Assembly: GCA_943369665.1 (NCBI GenBank)
Contig: CALRNX020000001.1
Coordinates: 434,001 to 498,000 of the forward strand
Direction: 5' to 3'
Origin: UKL13-3 sp943369665
Lineage (GTDB): Bacteria; Bacteroidota; Bacteroidia; UKL13-3
DNA length: 64,000 nucleotides
Part shown: positions 1 to 9,415 of the stretch, in pieces
How positions within the stretch are numbered: position 1 is the first letter of the stretch
How the letters are laid out: each line of letters opens with the position of its first letter
Program-made: the position numbers and the translations under genes
The notes under the pieces: generated by a model
The model's database searches: none
Told to the model about the DNA's origin: nothing
The model's input: the letters and a program-made list of their open reading frames with translations, nothing else

Positions 1-173
1 ATATGCTGATTGCCGACCTAATGATATCATACATGTTTTGGCATAATATGTTTATTGACTTGCAACTCACATACCGAAATGTTACCAGTCAGTCGACTAA
101 GTTTGAAAGCAATACCATTAACCCTGCCATTGCTTTCAGGTGGAATATCAATACCCGAAAATGTGATTATTAA
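1..173 (+). CDS. C-terminal end of a probable outer-membrane beta-barrel protein (partial)
   Basis: The reading frame beginning at base 3 is open from the left edge of the window to a TAA at 171-173, giving at least 56 codons. The gene is cut by the window, so its start and family cannot be seen. The residues alternate polar and hydrophobic or aromatic positions in short blocks (for example NMFIDLQLTYRNV and NPAIAFRWNIN), as expected for the last strands of a beta-barrel, and the stretch is free of low-complexity sequence. The gene converges on the pseudouridine synthase gene with a gap of 12 bases. The beta-barrel assignment is inference from the residue pattern alone. The stretch could also be the end of another membrane or secreted protein. 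Confidence 0.5.
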   Translation, partial: MLIADLMISYMFWHNMFIDLQLTYRNVTSQSTKFESNTINPAIAFRWNINTRKCDY

Positions 174-185
174 AAACAGCACATA

Positions 186-911
186 CTAAGATGTGGCGTC
201 ATGTTTATCCAATAATTTTATGAGTACATCAAAATCTTTTGGATATGGCGCAGTTACATCATAGTTTTTGCCTTCAATATCAAATTGCAAATTGCGGGCA
301 TGCAGGGCTACGCGGTTCATCATCCCCTTTTCATTTTCAAATTTTCCAACTTTAAAATTGCGTTTCATTTTTGAAAGCATTGGCGTTTTGCCTCCATACT
401 GAGTATCACTTACAATGGGAAAATTCTGAGAAGAAAGGTGAATGCGGATCTGGTGTAATCGGCCGCTTATGGGCTTACATTCCACCAAGGTATAATGTTC
501 CCAGGTTTTAACTGTTGAAATAATCGTTTCAGCCGGCTTTCCTTCTTTCATATCAATCTTGGCCAATCCATTGCGGGTAATACTTAGCGGTAACACAATT
601 GACTTTTGGTCAACCACCAACACTCCTCCAACAATAGCATGGTATCGTTTTTCAATTTCACGAGCTTCAAATTTCATTGCCATGGTACGGTACATTTCAG
701 GGTTCTTGGCAATGACCATTACACCCGAAGTTTCTTTATCCAATCGGTGGCACAGCTGCGACTCGGCCCAATATTTTTTTGCTATACTTAATAAACTTTG
801 AGCATTGGAGTTGCGTTCATCGAGCGAAGAAAGTGAAGCAGGTTTATTAATAAAGATAAGATCATCGTCCTCAAACAGGATCATATCTTTAAACGAAGGC
901 ATTTTTTGCAT
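186..911 (-). CDS. RluA-family pseudouridine synthase
   Basis: The protein isomerises uridine to pseudouridine in rRNA or tRNA. The family signature HRLDKETSGVMVIAKN is present, with the catalytic aspartate at residue 58 counted from the chosen start, and the later PISGRLHQIRIHL block is also typical. There is no N-terminal S4 domain, so it belongs with the short single-domain RluA/TruC-like members, and which RNA site it modifies cannot be told. I chose the ATG at 911 (next ATG at 902) because the upstream in-frame extension to 1001 runs through a transcription terminator and does not look like family sequence. It faces the barrel-protein tail at its 3' end. It is separated from the upstream peptidase gene by that terminator, so it probably has its own promoter. 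Confidence 0.9.
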   Translation of the reverse strand: MQKMPSFKDMILFEDDDLIFINKPASLSSLDERNSNAQSLLSIAKKYWAESQLCHRLDKETSGVMVIAKNPEMYRTMAMKFEAREIEKRYHAIVGGVLVVDQKSIVLPLSITRNGLAKIDMKEGKPAETIISTVKTWEHYTLVECKPISGRLHQIRIHLSSQNFPIVSDTQYGGKTPMLSKMKRNFKVGKFENEKGMMNRVALHARNLQFDIEGKNYDVTAPYPKDFDVLIKLLDKHDATS

Positions 912-983
912 GGGGCGAATATAATACCATTTTGATTTACAAAGTAGGCTAAGGCAAGTGGCTTTGGTGTAACCTGAAAGCAC

Positions 984-1015
984 AAAAAAAGCCGATAACA
1001 AAATGCTATCGGCTT
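984..1015 (-). terminator. Rho-independent terminator of the M13 peptidase gene
   Basis: Inverted arms GCCGATA (991-997) and TATCGGC (1007-1013) enclose a 9-base loop. Read on the minus strand the stem is followed by a run of seven T (plus-strand A run at 984-990). It starts seven bases after the end of the M13 peptidase reading frame. This separates that gene from the pseudouridine synthase gene downstream. Confidence 0.85.
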
Positions 1016-1021
1016 CTTTGA

Positions 1022-3055
1022 TTAAAATATTCGAACCCTTGTAGAGTCGGACCTGTACATCCCATCTCCTTTTTTCACACCAAATGCTTCATAAAACTGA
1101 GGCATATTGGATAGCGGACCAAGCACCCTGAATTTAGCAGGAGAATGTGGATCGGTTAATACCTGCTGGCGGGTGTATTCCGGCCGAGAGTTAGCTCTCC
1201 ACACCTGGGCAAACCCAATAAAGAACCGTTGTTGAGGTGTAAAACCATCTATTTTTTTCTGCTCTTTTCCTTTAAGAGAAAGCATATAGGCATCGTAAGC
1301 AACGGTAAGCCCTGCAAAATCTGCAATATTTTCACCCAATGTAAGTTCACCATTCACGGTTAAACTGTCTTCAACTTTGTATTGATTGTATTGATCAACC
1401 ATCACCTTGGTGCGTGCAGTAAATTTGGCTTTATCTTCTTCTGTCCACCAATTGTTCAAATTTCCATGCGCATCAAACTTGCTTCCTTTATCATCAAAAC
1501 CATGTGAAAACTCATGACCGATCACCGCTCCGATCGCACCATAATTCACTGCGTCATCCGCATTCGGATCAAAAAATGGTGGTTGCATGATGGCCGCTGG
1601 GAACACGATCTCATTCATTAACGGACTGTAGTATGCATTCACTGTTTGTGGCAACATATTCCACTCCTGCTTATCAATTGGTTTACCCAAACGGTTGACA
1701 TTATCATCAAATTCAAACGTAGCAGCACGGTAATAATTCGACAAATAATTATCGTATTTGATTTCGAGTGCGGTATAATCCATCCATTTATCAGGATACC
1801 CCAATTTACGGTTGAACGAAGCCAATTTTTCGAGTGCTTTTGTTTTTGTTTCGGCACTCATCCAATCCAGGTTTTCGATGCGCACTTTAAATGCTGCACG
1901 CAAATTGTCAACCATTTCGTTTACACGCTTTTTCGATTCTTCACTGAATGCAACCTTAACATACTCTTGAGCCACAAGCTCTCCAATAAGATTATTGGCT
2001 GCATTTACGGAGCGTTTCCATCTTGGTTTTTGCTCCTTGGTTCCGGTAAGTATTGTGCTGTAAAAATGGAACGACTCTTTTCCGAAAGCATCACTCAGGT
2101 ATGTACTTGCATTGCTGATTGTTTTCCATTTTACGTAATTACGCACGGTAAAAATACTGGTCGAACCCAATACACTGTTCAGCTCTTCAAAAAATGCCGG
2201 TTGTCCGACTATAAATACCTGTTGATTTTTTTGGGTAATACCGATCTGATCAAAATACCCTTTCCAGTTAAGGTTCGGATACTTCGATATCAACTCAGTG
2301 AGTGTCGTTTTGTTGTAGGTTTTATCCGGATCTCTTCTCTCCACGCGCGACATGGATGCTTTGGCCAACCTGGTTTCGAGTGCTAATATATCTTCTCCGA
2401 TTTTAGTCGCTTCGGCAGATCCAACTCCGGTAAGTTTGAACATATTGGCAATATGAATCACATATTCTTTCCTGAAGTTTTTAGATTTTTCATCATCTTT
2501 TAAGTAATAATCTCTATCCGGTAAACCCAAACCTGCTTGTGAAAGATAACAGGTATTTTCATCATTCTTTTTTACATCAGGGCTTACGCCAAAACTAAAA
2601 AATGCCGGAATACCTTTGCGGTGCATCACACCAACATGACGCAGTGCGTCCATATTATCGGTAATAATGGTGATGGATGCAAAATCGTACATTAACGGAG
2701 CAAATCCTTCACGTTCCAGTTTTGCAGTATCCATAGCTATCCGGTAAAAATCTCCGATCTTCTGAACATTGGATCCTTCCTGAGGATTGGGAGTATTAGC
2801 GGCATTGAGTAAAATGGTATGCAACAAATCATAATTGCGCTCTGCCAAAATATTAAAGCTTGTCCAACGACCTTCCGTTTCAGGAACAGGATTGTTTTTT
2901 TCCCAGTTTCCATTTGCATACTTATTAAAATCGTTCCTGGGATTTGCCCTTTTATCCATCGAAGCAATATCAACTCCTTTGATCACATCTTTCATGATGA
3001 ATGCCCCTCCAACCAACAGTACGGAGGATGCCAGCAACACATTGTTTATTTTCAT
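1022..3055 (-). CDS. M13-family zinc metallopeptidase (PepO/neprilysin-like)
   Basis: This is a full-length M13 endopeptidase that probably cleaves short peptides outside the cytoplasmic membrane. The zinc site is complete: HEFSH at residues 514-518, the third ligand Glu575 and supporting Asp579 in the GENIADFAG block, and the NAYY substrate-binding motif at 473-476. His637 and Arg643 near the C-terminus match the conserved family positions. A short hydrophobic N-terminus (residues 6-21) without a lipobox suggests a signal peptide or membrane anchor. At 677 residues it has the normal family length. The C-terminus ends in RVRIF rather than the usual Cys-containing CxVW tail. It is a single-gene unit, closed by the terminator at 984-1015. 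Confidence 0.95.
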   Translation of the reverse strand: MKINNVLLASSVLLVGGAFIMKDVIKGVDIASMDKRANPRNDFNKYANGNWEKNNPVPETEGRWTSFNILAERNYDLLHTILLNAANTPNPQEGSNVQKIGDFYRIAMDTAKLEREGFAPLMYDFASITIITDNMDALRHVGVMHRKGIPAFFSFGVSPDVKKNDENTCYLSQAGLGLPDRDYYLKDDEKSKNFRKEYVIHIANMFKLTGVGSAEATKIGEDILALETRLAKASMSRVERRDPDKTYNKTTLTELISKYPNLNWKGYFDQIGITQKNQQVFIVGQPAFFEELNSVLGSTSIFTVRNYVKWKTISNASTYLSDAFGKESFHFYSTILTGTKEQKPRWKRSVNAANNLIGELVAQEYVKVAFSEESKKRVNEMVDNLRAAFKVRIENLDWMSAETKTKALEKLASFNRKLGYPDKWMDYTALEIKYDNYLSNYYRAATFEFDDNVNRLGKPIDKQEWNMLPQTVNAYYSPLMNEIVFPAAIMQPPFFDPNADDAVNYGAIGAVIGHEFSHGFDDKGSKFDAHGNLNNWWTEEDKAKFTARTKVMVDQYNQYKVEDSLTVNGELTLGENIADFAGLTVAYDAYMLSLKGKEQKKIDGFTPQQRFFIGFAQVWRANSRPEYTRQQVLTDPHSPAKFRVLGPLSNMPQFYEAFGVKKGDGMYRSDSTRVRIF

Positions 3056-3197
3056 GGCTCAATAATAGTAAAGGAGTTTTAAACCGCATACAAGAAATTG
3101 CAACCTCATGATTTCCACTAAACTGCGCGAAACAATTAACGTAACATACACCCTATGAAACAATGAGCAGAAAAACATGAGGCGCAATTCCAATTTG

Positions 3198-4043
3198 TTA
3201 AATAGGTTTGACCAACCGTTTTACAAACGAATGTGCAGTATCGTTTACACTCATGATATACATACCCACAGGAAGTGCCCCCAGGTTCATGACCACACCT
3301 TGTTGGTCGGCTTGCAATATGCTGTGCTGAACCAAATTTCCGGTAATGTCGTATATGCGCACATCCGCTCGTAAACCGGAATTCATTTCGCGATGAATCA
3401 TTACGGTTGCATCATCCATATTGTAACCCATCGAATAGGGTTGTTTTGCTTTCGAATCGGCTAATCCCATGGCAACAACCGGCTCGTCAAAAATGGTGAT
3501 CGAATCGGCAACATGATCGCTGCACCCCCTGTCATTTGTTACATCTAAGGAAACAAAATAGTGATCATTTCCATTGAACAGGTAGCTAAAAACAGGCTGC
3601 GTTGATACGATGGAATCATTTATTTTCCAGGTATAATTCGTCATGCTATCTGCATTGGCAAATCCATCAAAAACAAATCTTCGTTTGAAAGGCTCCGAGA
3701 GGGGCGTTTTTTCTACGGTAAACGAAGCCTCAGGCACAGGATGAATTACAATAAAATCTGCTTTTACAATGGAATCCTTTATGCCATTCACCTCCACCAC
3801 CATTTTCACATCAAAACTTCCAGAAGTTACATAACGGTGCGATGGATTAATGCCGGTACCGGTAGACCCATCGCCAAAATCCCACCAGATATGATCAGGG
3901 TATTCGGGGCTGGTGCATACAAAAAAAACATCATTGGGACCACATAAAACAATATCGTGGTTGGGCAAAAAATTGGGGCTTTGTCCCATTGCGGTCGACA
4001 TATAAACAATGACAACCGCTAAAAATAGTACGTGCTTTTTCAT
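3198..4043 (-). CDS. Secreted PKD-domain protein with T9SS type A sorting domain
   Basis: The 281-residue protein starts with a classical signal peptide (about residues 1-20, cleavage before Gln21). A PKD domain follows, recognisable by WWDFGDGSTGTG and the later HRYVTSGSFDVKM. A second immunoglobulin-like stretch reaches about residue 190. The last 75 residues have the form of a type A type-IX-secretion sorting domain (VRIYDITGNLV, then LPVGMYIMSV and a final Lys/Arg-rich strand). It should therefore be exported to the periplasm by Sec and across the outer membrane by the T9SS. There is no catalytic domain, so a binding or structural role on the surface is likely. It stands alone between the peptidase and Sir2 genes. 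Confidence 0.85.
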   Translation of the reverse strand: MKKHVLFLAVVIVYMSTAMGQSPNFLPNHDIVLCGPNDVFFVCTSPEYPDHIWWDFGDGSTGTGINPSHRYVTSGSFDVKMVVEVNGIKDSIVKADFIVIHPVPEASFTVEKTPLSEPFKRRFVFDGFANADSMTNYTWKINDSIVSTQPVFSYLFNGNDHYFVSLDVTNDRGCSDHVADSITIFDEPVVAMGLADSKAKQPYSMGYNMDDATVMIHREMNSGLRADVRIYDITGNLVQHSILQADQQGVVMNLGALPVGMYIMSVNDTAHSFVKRLVKPI

Positions 4044-4217
4044 AACAATTTTAGGTTAAGTAGATGCCTGCACTTTGCAAACATTGTTACTCGAAACTAA
4101 AACAGACATGATCGTTGCCCTTGTGAAATTACACTTGCGGAGACATCATTTTTTGTAGGGTTACCGCTCATCAAAGGCTAAAGATGAATGGTTAAAACAG
4201 GAGGTGATCGGTATCCA

Positions 4218-4925
4218 TTATGCACTAACCGACTCCAACAATAAAGACTTTAGTTTTTCCATTCCTGATGTAGCTGTTTCCTGAATAAATTGAATTTGTT
4301 TCGACTTTCTAAAATCAGGATTGCCCTTATCTATTATATAAACTGGAATACCGGCAGGGGCATATTGCAGGAGTCCCGCAGCCGGGTACACCACCAATGA
4401 GGTTCCTATGACCACAAATATATCAGCCGATTCAACCTGTCTTATTGCCTTTTCCATCATCGGAACGGCTTCTCCAAACCAAACAATAAACGGGCGCAAT
4501 TGCGCTCCCAATTCACACCTATCACCCATTTTTAATTCCCATCCGTCAATATCATATACCAAATTTTCGTCCAGTATGCTTCGGGCTTTGGTAATTTCGC
4601 CATGCAGGTGCAATACGTTTGTACTTCCCCCTCTTTCATGCAGGTTATCGATATTTTGGGTAATAATACAAACCTCAAAATATTGCTCAAGTTCTGCCAA
4701 TAGTTGATGTGCCTTATTGGGTTGGGCTTCCAATACAGCCTTTCTGCGCTTATTGTAAAATTCCTGCACAAATGGCGGATTTTTGGCCCAGGCCTCCGGG
4801 GTTGCCACGTCATATACATTATACCCTTCCCATAGCCCATCACTGTCTCTAAACGTTTGAAGGCCACTTTCGGCACTTATTCCTGCACCTGTCAATACAA
4901 CTATTTTCCTCTTTTTTGCATCCAT
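4218..4925 (-). CDS. Sir2-family NAD-dependent protein deacylase (CobB-like, class III)
   Basis: The protein removes acyl groups from lysines with NAD. The NAD-binding GAGISAESG motif is at residues 13-21, TQNID at 89-93 and the catalytic His108 in the HLHGE motif. Tyr57 and Arg60 sit in a FYNKRR context. This matches the Tyr/Arg pair of E. coli CobB and human SIRT5, which prefer succinyl or malonyl lysine, so desuccinylase activity is the likely function. The four cysteines of the structural zinc site are absent: the protein has only Cys86 and Cys137. The region between His108 and the second Rossmann half is correspondingly short. Length (235 residues) is normal for the class. Confidence 0.92.
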   Translation of the reverse strand: MDAKKRKIVVLTGAGISAESGLQTFRDSDGLWEGYNVYDVATPEAWAKNPPFVQEFYNKRRKAVLEAQPNKAHQLLAELEQYFEVCIITQNIDNLHERGGSTNVLHLHGEITKARSILDENLVYDIDGWELKMGDRCELGAQLRPFIVWFGEAVPMMEKAIRQVESADIFVVIGTSLVVYPAAGLLQYAPAGIPVYIIDKGNPDFRKSKQIQFIQETATSGMEKLKSLLLESVSA

Positions 4926-4978
4926 ATGTTTTACGCATTAATCAACTTAGTAGATCGTTCATTTTAAAACAATTAGTT

Positions 4979-4986
4979 TATATTTG
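4979..4986 (+). promoter_or_regulatory. Candidate Bacteroidota -7 promoter box
   Basis: The word TATATTTG fits the Bacteroidota housekeeping consensus TAnnTTTG and lies directly at the beginning of the SBBP-repeat gene. No convincing -33 TTG box is visible at the usual spacing, so the call rests on the -7 box alone. If real, it argues against the first possible TTG start codon, which overlaps it. Confidence 0.35.
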
Positions 4987-7900
4987 TTTACAAACACTTT
5001 GTATCTAAAAAACACATATTTCCCTTTTGCATTGCTGCTGTCCTTTTGGATGAGTGCTGTATCTGTTTTTGCCTCTTCTCACCCCTCCCCTCAACCACCC
5101 GTTCCTTCTATTAAAATTATTGAAAACAAAGGGCAATGGGATCCGCATATTTTATTTAAAGCAAATATACCCAGTGGCGACTTATTCATTACAAAAAATG
5201 AATTGGTATATGCAATGGTCGATGCTGATGCTTTGCACGCCATTGCGCACAGAGAAACCTCAAACCAGGTGCTGAAAGGCCACAATTACAAAATGACGTT
5301 TAAGGGCGGTTCGGCAAATATTGACGTCACAAAAATCAACCCCAGCACCGAAACATATAATTACTTTATTGGCAACGATGCGCAAAAATGGGCTTCATCT
5401 TGCAGGGCTTACGAAAAAATTGTGCTCCACAATATGTACCTTAATATAGACGTGGAGATTGTGGCTAAATCTGATTACCTGAAGATAAACTATATCCTGA
5501 GGCCGGGTGCGAATCCCAACCAAATCCAACTTGTATATACCGGTGCTGATCAGCTTTCGCTCGTTGAGTCGTCATTGCATATTCAAACCAGTGTTGCCAA
5601 TATCAAAGAAGAAGAACCATATGCCTTTCAGGCAAACCAAACGATCAGCTGTGCGTATACCTTAAAAGATTCAACCATCGGCTACCGGCTCGGACAATAT
5701 GATCGTCATGCTACCTTAGTGATCGATCCGAATATCGTTTTTGGTACATATAGTGGTTCGGTGGCTGATAATTTTGGTTTCACGGCAACCTATGACAATG
5801 CAGGGAATGGCTATACTGCAGGAACCGTTTATGGTGTCGGATTCCCCGTAACATTTGGCGCCTATCTTCAAACATTTCAGGGAGGAACAGGATATCCGAG
5901 TGATATTGGTGTGCTCAAGTTTTCGGCCGATGGCAAACAACTTTTGTATGCAACATATCTGGGAGGAACAAACAATGAACAACCGCATAGTATTATTTGT
6001 AACGGTGCCAGTGAACTGTATATTTTAGGAACAACCGAATCCAATAATTTTCCGGTAACCGCAACAGCTGTTGACAAATTTCACGGAGGAGGTGTTGATA
6101 TGATCATTGCCCAGTTATCCTCAAATGGAACCCAGCTTAGAGCATCTACATATTGGGGAGGAACAGAAGATGACGGAATTAATGGGGCCGACCATGAAAT
6201 TTATCTTTATGATAGCTTAACGTCACCGTTGGCCTACAATTATGGCGACTATTACAGAGGAGAGATCAAACTGGATAAATTCGGGAATGTGTTTGTGGCG
6301 TCAACAACAAGATCAACAACAGCCAATGGTTATGTAACCAGTAATGGATTTCAAAACATTTTTGGAGGAGGCGGACAGGATGGTTGTATTTTTGAACTAT
6401 CTCCTTCTTTATCAACGCTCATTTTTTCGAGTTACCTGGGAGGAACCGGTGAAGATGCAATTTACGGCTTGTGTTTCGACCAATCCAGTATTATTGTAAC
6501 CGGAGGAACCAATAGTCCCAATATTGGTGTTAACCAGGGAAGCCTTACCTATAATGGAGGCATAGATGGTTTTGTAGCAAAAATAGGAACGTTTGGAAAT
6601 AGCCTTGCAAAACTTGTTTACATTGGCACATCACAATATGATCAATCCTATTTTATTGATATTGACAACCTGAATCACATATACATAGCAGGCCAATCCG
6701 TAGGAAACTACCCGGTAAAAGGAAGTGTGTACTCTACACCTAACGGGCATCAATTTATTTCAATACTTAATAACGGACTCGATTCATTGATGTATTCTAC
6801 CGTATTTGGGAATGGTACTTCTGGAGTAACTTTATCCCCTTCTGCTTTTATGGTTGATAATTGCAGGCGGGTTTATTATTCGGGATGGGGCGGAAATACA
6901 AATCTTGTGCGTCAACGATCGGCATCCAATACCTTGGGACTGGAAACAACGCCTGATGCATTCCAACAACTTTCGAACGGCTCCGACTTTTACATTATTG
7001 CATTGGATAAAAACCTTGCTCAATTAGCATACGCAACTTATTTGGGAGGATTAAGCAGTGATGAACACGTAGACGGAGGAACGAGCAGGTTTAATAAAAA
7101 TGGAGAAATTTACCAGGCTATATGCGCAAGTTGCCGGAGCAATTCCGATTTACCCACCACACCCGGAGCCTATTCTAATGTGAACAAAGCGCCCGGAGGA
7201 TGTAACAATGCGCTTTTACGTTTTGCTGCCGACCCATCCGACAATCCTCCTGTTGTAAAAGATTCATTCATCCAAATTATTGCCGGAGATTCTGCGTATT
7301 ACCAGTACACCATCATCGACCCGGATGGCGATTCGGTAAATGCCGTTATTACAAGTCCTATCTTTAATTTAACAGAAAGCCCGGCTGTTTTAAAAACAAC
7401 TAAAGGAAAAAATTCTTTAACAGTGTCCATTGCCTGGAGAACAAGTTGTTCATCTGTGAGCACCGACACTTTTGTGGTTAAAATAGTAGCTTCTGATAAT
7501 GGCTGCTTATTGGTAAAATCAGATTCGTGCAAGATCAAGATATTGGTAAAAGCACCACCTGTCCTTACTCCTCCCTTCCTCGAATGCCTCAAAACAATTA
7601 ACGATTCGGTGCTCCAGGTAAAATGGACAGCAACAAATTTTTCTTCGTATTTCAAATCTTATCAAATCTACAAAAGCAAATACGATAATGTGTTTACCCC
7701 TTTTCGCTCCAAATCAATTGTAACAGATTCCATTATCGTTGATGACAGTGCACAACAGCACCTCACTCAAAACTTTTGTTATTTTATTCAGGTCGTAAAC
7801 TCCTGCAATGTTCCTTCGGTTTCATCACGAACGGTTTGTTCGATGCTTCCAAACGACTCTTCTAATCCTGTTTTCACATTCACCAGAGACACTACCCTTT

Positions 7901-9318
7901 ATATAGTGGCTACCGACACGTTGTCTTACACTTTTAATGTTTCTACCAATAGCCTCACGGATAGTGTGTACATACACCAGGTAAGTGGAACATTGCTGAA
8001 CACAAACAGGATACTTGAAGGCAATATTGTAAACCAGGCCAAAGGGGCACAATACAACTTTAAGTGGAAATCAATCTGTGATGATGTTCATACAGATACT
8101 TTTCGTCTCAATATCATGATGCGCGATAACCAATGTCCACAGGCTCGAACCAATATTGCGCGTATCAAAATCGTTGTGATACCACCACCCCTTTTTGATC
8201 CGCCATCCATGCAGTGCACCCGAAGCATTGATCAACAAACGGTATTGGTTAGATGGGATAAAACAACGGTCAATTCCCGTTATTTTTCACACTATGTGCT
8301 GATCCGTAAAAATGCAAATGGAACCATTACTCCCATCACAAGCAGCTACACTAACAATGCGTTTTTTTACAATGATCCCCAGGCCTTCAACAATACAACC
8401 GATAATATCTGTTATGCCGCATATGCCGTCAATATTTGCAACAACTCTGGCGATACATCCAATGAAGTATGCACGGTATTGAAGAACGATCAAAAACCTA
8501 AACCCCTCTACATTTACACAACAACAGTTGTCGATAATAAAAAGGTGATGACCACCTGGGCCAAAACGACTGAGTCGAATTTTTTAGCTTATAAAATATA
8601 CAGACAGGCGAATCAATCGGAATCCGAATTTTTGGAATATGCAACTTTCGAAAATCAAAATGACACACTGCTTATTGATGAAAATGTTGACGTGCAAAAA
8701 AGCTCTTACTGTTACCGTATCAAACAACTCAATGAATGTGGACTCACAAATGAGTCGGATTATTTATCGTGCAGCATATTACTTACCGGAAAATCAGATC
8801 CATTTACACACCAACTGAAATGGAGCGATTATGATTATTTCAAACAAGGACTTGATGCATACACCACATTGCGCAGCGAACCGGAAACGAATTTTACAAC
8901 TCTTGGCAAAACAGGCTACAAACAAAGCAGGCTCATTGATGATCAGCTGAACAAAGAAAACGGGCTGTACTATTACCAGATCGTGGCCAAAGAAATCAAC
9001 TCTCCTTTTAGCAGTACATCCAACACCATTGAGTTAATACAATCTCCGCTTTTGCATGTGCCCAATGCTTTCTCGCCAAACGATGACGGGAATAATGATA
9101 CCTGGCATCCTGTTCCGGTTTTTGTAAAAGACTATCACCTCAGATTGTATGACCGTTGGGGTAAATTGATTTTTGAAACACAAAGCAAAACAGAAGGATT
9201 TAATGGCCTGATCGAAAGCGCTATTGCACCTTCGGATGTGTTTGTATATGTGATCACATATACGGGTTGGGACGGCAGCGAAACATCCGTTAATGGCAAC
9301 GTAACCCTTATCAGATAA
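4984..9318 (+). CDS. Giant secreted SBBP-repeat protein with T9SS type B (gliding-type) sorting domain
   Basis: The 1444-residue protein begins with a signal peptide ending near VFASS. It continues with a DUF7948-like N-terminal module (about 45-255; the IIENKGQWDPHILF start is characteristic) and beta-propeller SBBP repeats (about 255-745) with recurring YATYLGGT-type motifs. Several Ig/fibronectin-like modules follow (about 750-1340). The C-terminus from about residue 1360 (PNAFSPNDDGNNDTW, then LRLYDRWGKLIFE) is a type B (CHU_C) sorting domain, so it is a T9SS cargo of the gliding/adhesin type. Starts are all TTG. The first at 4984 overlaps a promoter-like box. TTG at 4999 gives an equally good signal peptide and may be the true start. 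It is monocistronic. Adhesion or polymer binding is likely but unproven. Confidence 0.88.
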   Translation: MFTNTLYLKNTYFPFALLLSFWMSAVSVFASSHPSPQPPVPSIKIIENKGQWDPHILFKANIPSGDLFITKNELVYAMVDADALHAIAHRETSNQVLKGHNYKMTFKGGSANIDVTKINPSTETYNYFIGNDAQKWASSCRAYEKIVLHNMYLNIDVEIVAKSDYLKINYILRPGANPNQIQLVYTGADQLSLVESSLHIQTSVANIKEEEPYAFQANQTISCAYTLKDSTIGYRLGQYDRHATLVIDPNIVFGTYSGSVADNFGFTATYDNAGNGYTAGTVYGVGFPVTFGAYLQTFQGGTGYPSDIGVLKFSADGKQLLYATYLGGTNNEQPHSIICNGASELYILGTTESNNFPVTATAVDKFHGGGVDMIIAQLSSNGTQLRASTYWGGTEDDGINGADHEIYLYDSLTSPLAYNYGDYYRGEIKLDKFGNVFVASTTRSTTANGYVTSNGFQNIFGGGGQDGCIFELSPSLSTLIFSSYLGGTGEDAIYGLCFDQSSIIVTGGTNSPNIGVNQGSLTYNGGIDGFVAKIGTFGNSLAKLVYIGTSQYDQSYFIDIDNLNHIYIAGQSVGNYPVKGSVYSTPNGHQFISILNNGLDSLMYSTVFGNGTSGVTLSPSAFMVDNCRRVYYSGWGGNTNLVRQRSASNTLGLETTPDAFQQLSNGSDFYIIALDKNLAQLAYATYLGGLSSDEHVDGGTSRFNKNGEIYQAICASCRSNSDLPTTPGAYSNVNKAPGGCNNALLRFAADPSDNPPVVKDSFIQIIAGDSAYYQYTIIDPDGDSVNAVITSPIFNLTESPAVLKTTKGKNSLTVSIAWRTSCSSVSTDTFVVKIVASDNGCLLVKSDSCKIKILVKAPPVLTPPFLECLKTINDSVLQVKWTATNFSSYFKSYQIYKSKYDNVFTPFRSKSIVTDSIIVDDSAQQHLTQNFCYFIQVVNSCNVPSVSSRTVCSMLPNDSSNPVFTFTRDTTLYIVATDTLSYTFNVSTNSLTDSVYIHQVSGTLLNTNRILEGNIVNQAKGAQYNFKWKSICDDVHTDTFRLNIMMRDNQCPQARTNIARIKIVVIPPPLFDPPSMQCTRSIDQQTVLVRWDKTTVNSRYFSHYVLIRKNANGTITPITSSYTNNAFFYNDPQAFNNTTDNICYAAYAVNICNNSGDTSNEVCTVLKNDQKPKPLYIYTTTVVDNKKVMTTWAKTTESNFLAYKIYRQANQSESEFLEYATFENQNDTLLIDENVDVQKSSYCYRIKQLNECGLTNESDYLSCSILLTGKSDPFTHQLKWSDYDYFKQGLDAYTTLRSEPETNFTTLGKTGYKQSRLIDDQLNKENGLYYYQIVAKEINSPFSSTSNTIELIQSPLLHVPNAFSPNDDGNNDTWHPVPVFVKDYHLRLYDRWGKLIFETQSKTEGFNGLIESAIAPSDVFVYVITYTGWDGSETSVNGNVTLIR

Positions 9319-9387
9319 GTAGTTAGCTATTTTTACAGAATGCCTGCATCCGCAAAAAAATGATTCATGTTTTTTAGTGTAAAAATG

Positions 9388-9395
9388 TACTTTTG
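9388..9395 (+). promoter_or_regulatory. Candidate -7 promoter box of the pRiA4b ORF3-like gene
   Basis: TACTTTTG matches TAnnTTTG and lies 20 bases before the ATG at 9416, giving a short leader. A T-rich stretch about 15-20 bases upstream could act as a weak -33 element. Confidence 0.4.
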
Positions 9396-9415
9396 CCCAT
9401 TATATAGAAACAGAT

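Noticed and set aside
1646..2386. A 246-codon plus-strand open frame
   Set aside because: It lies entirely opposite the M13 peptidase, whose zinc motifs are certain, and its translation has no family character.
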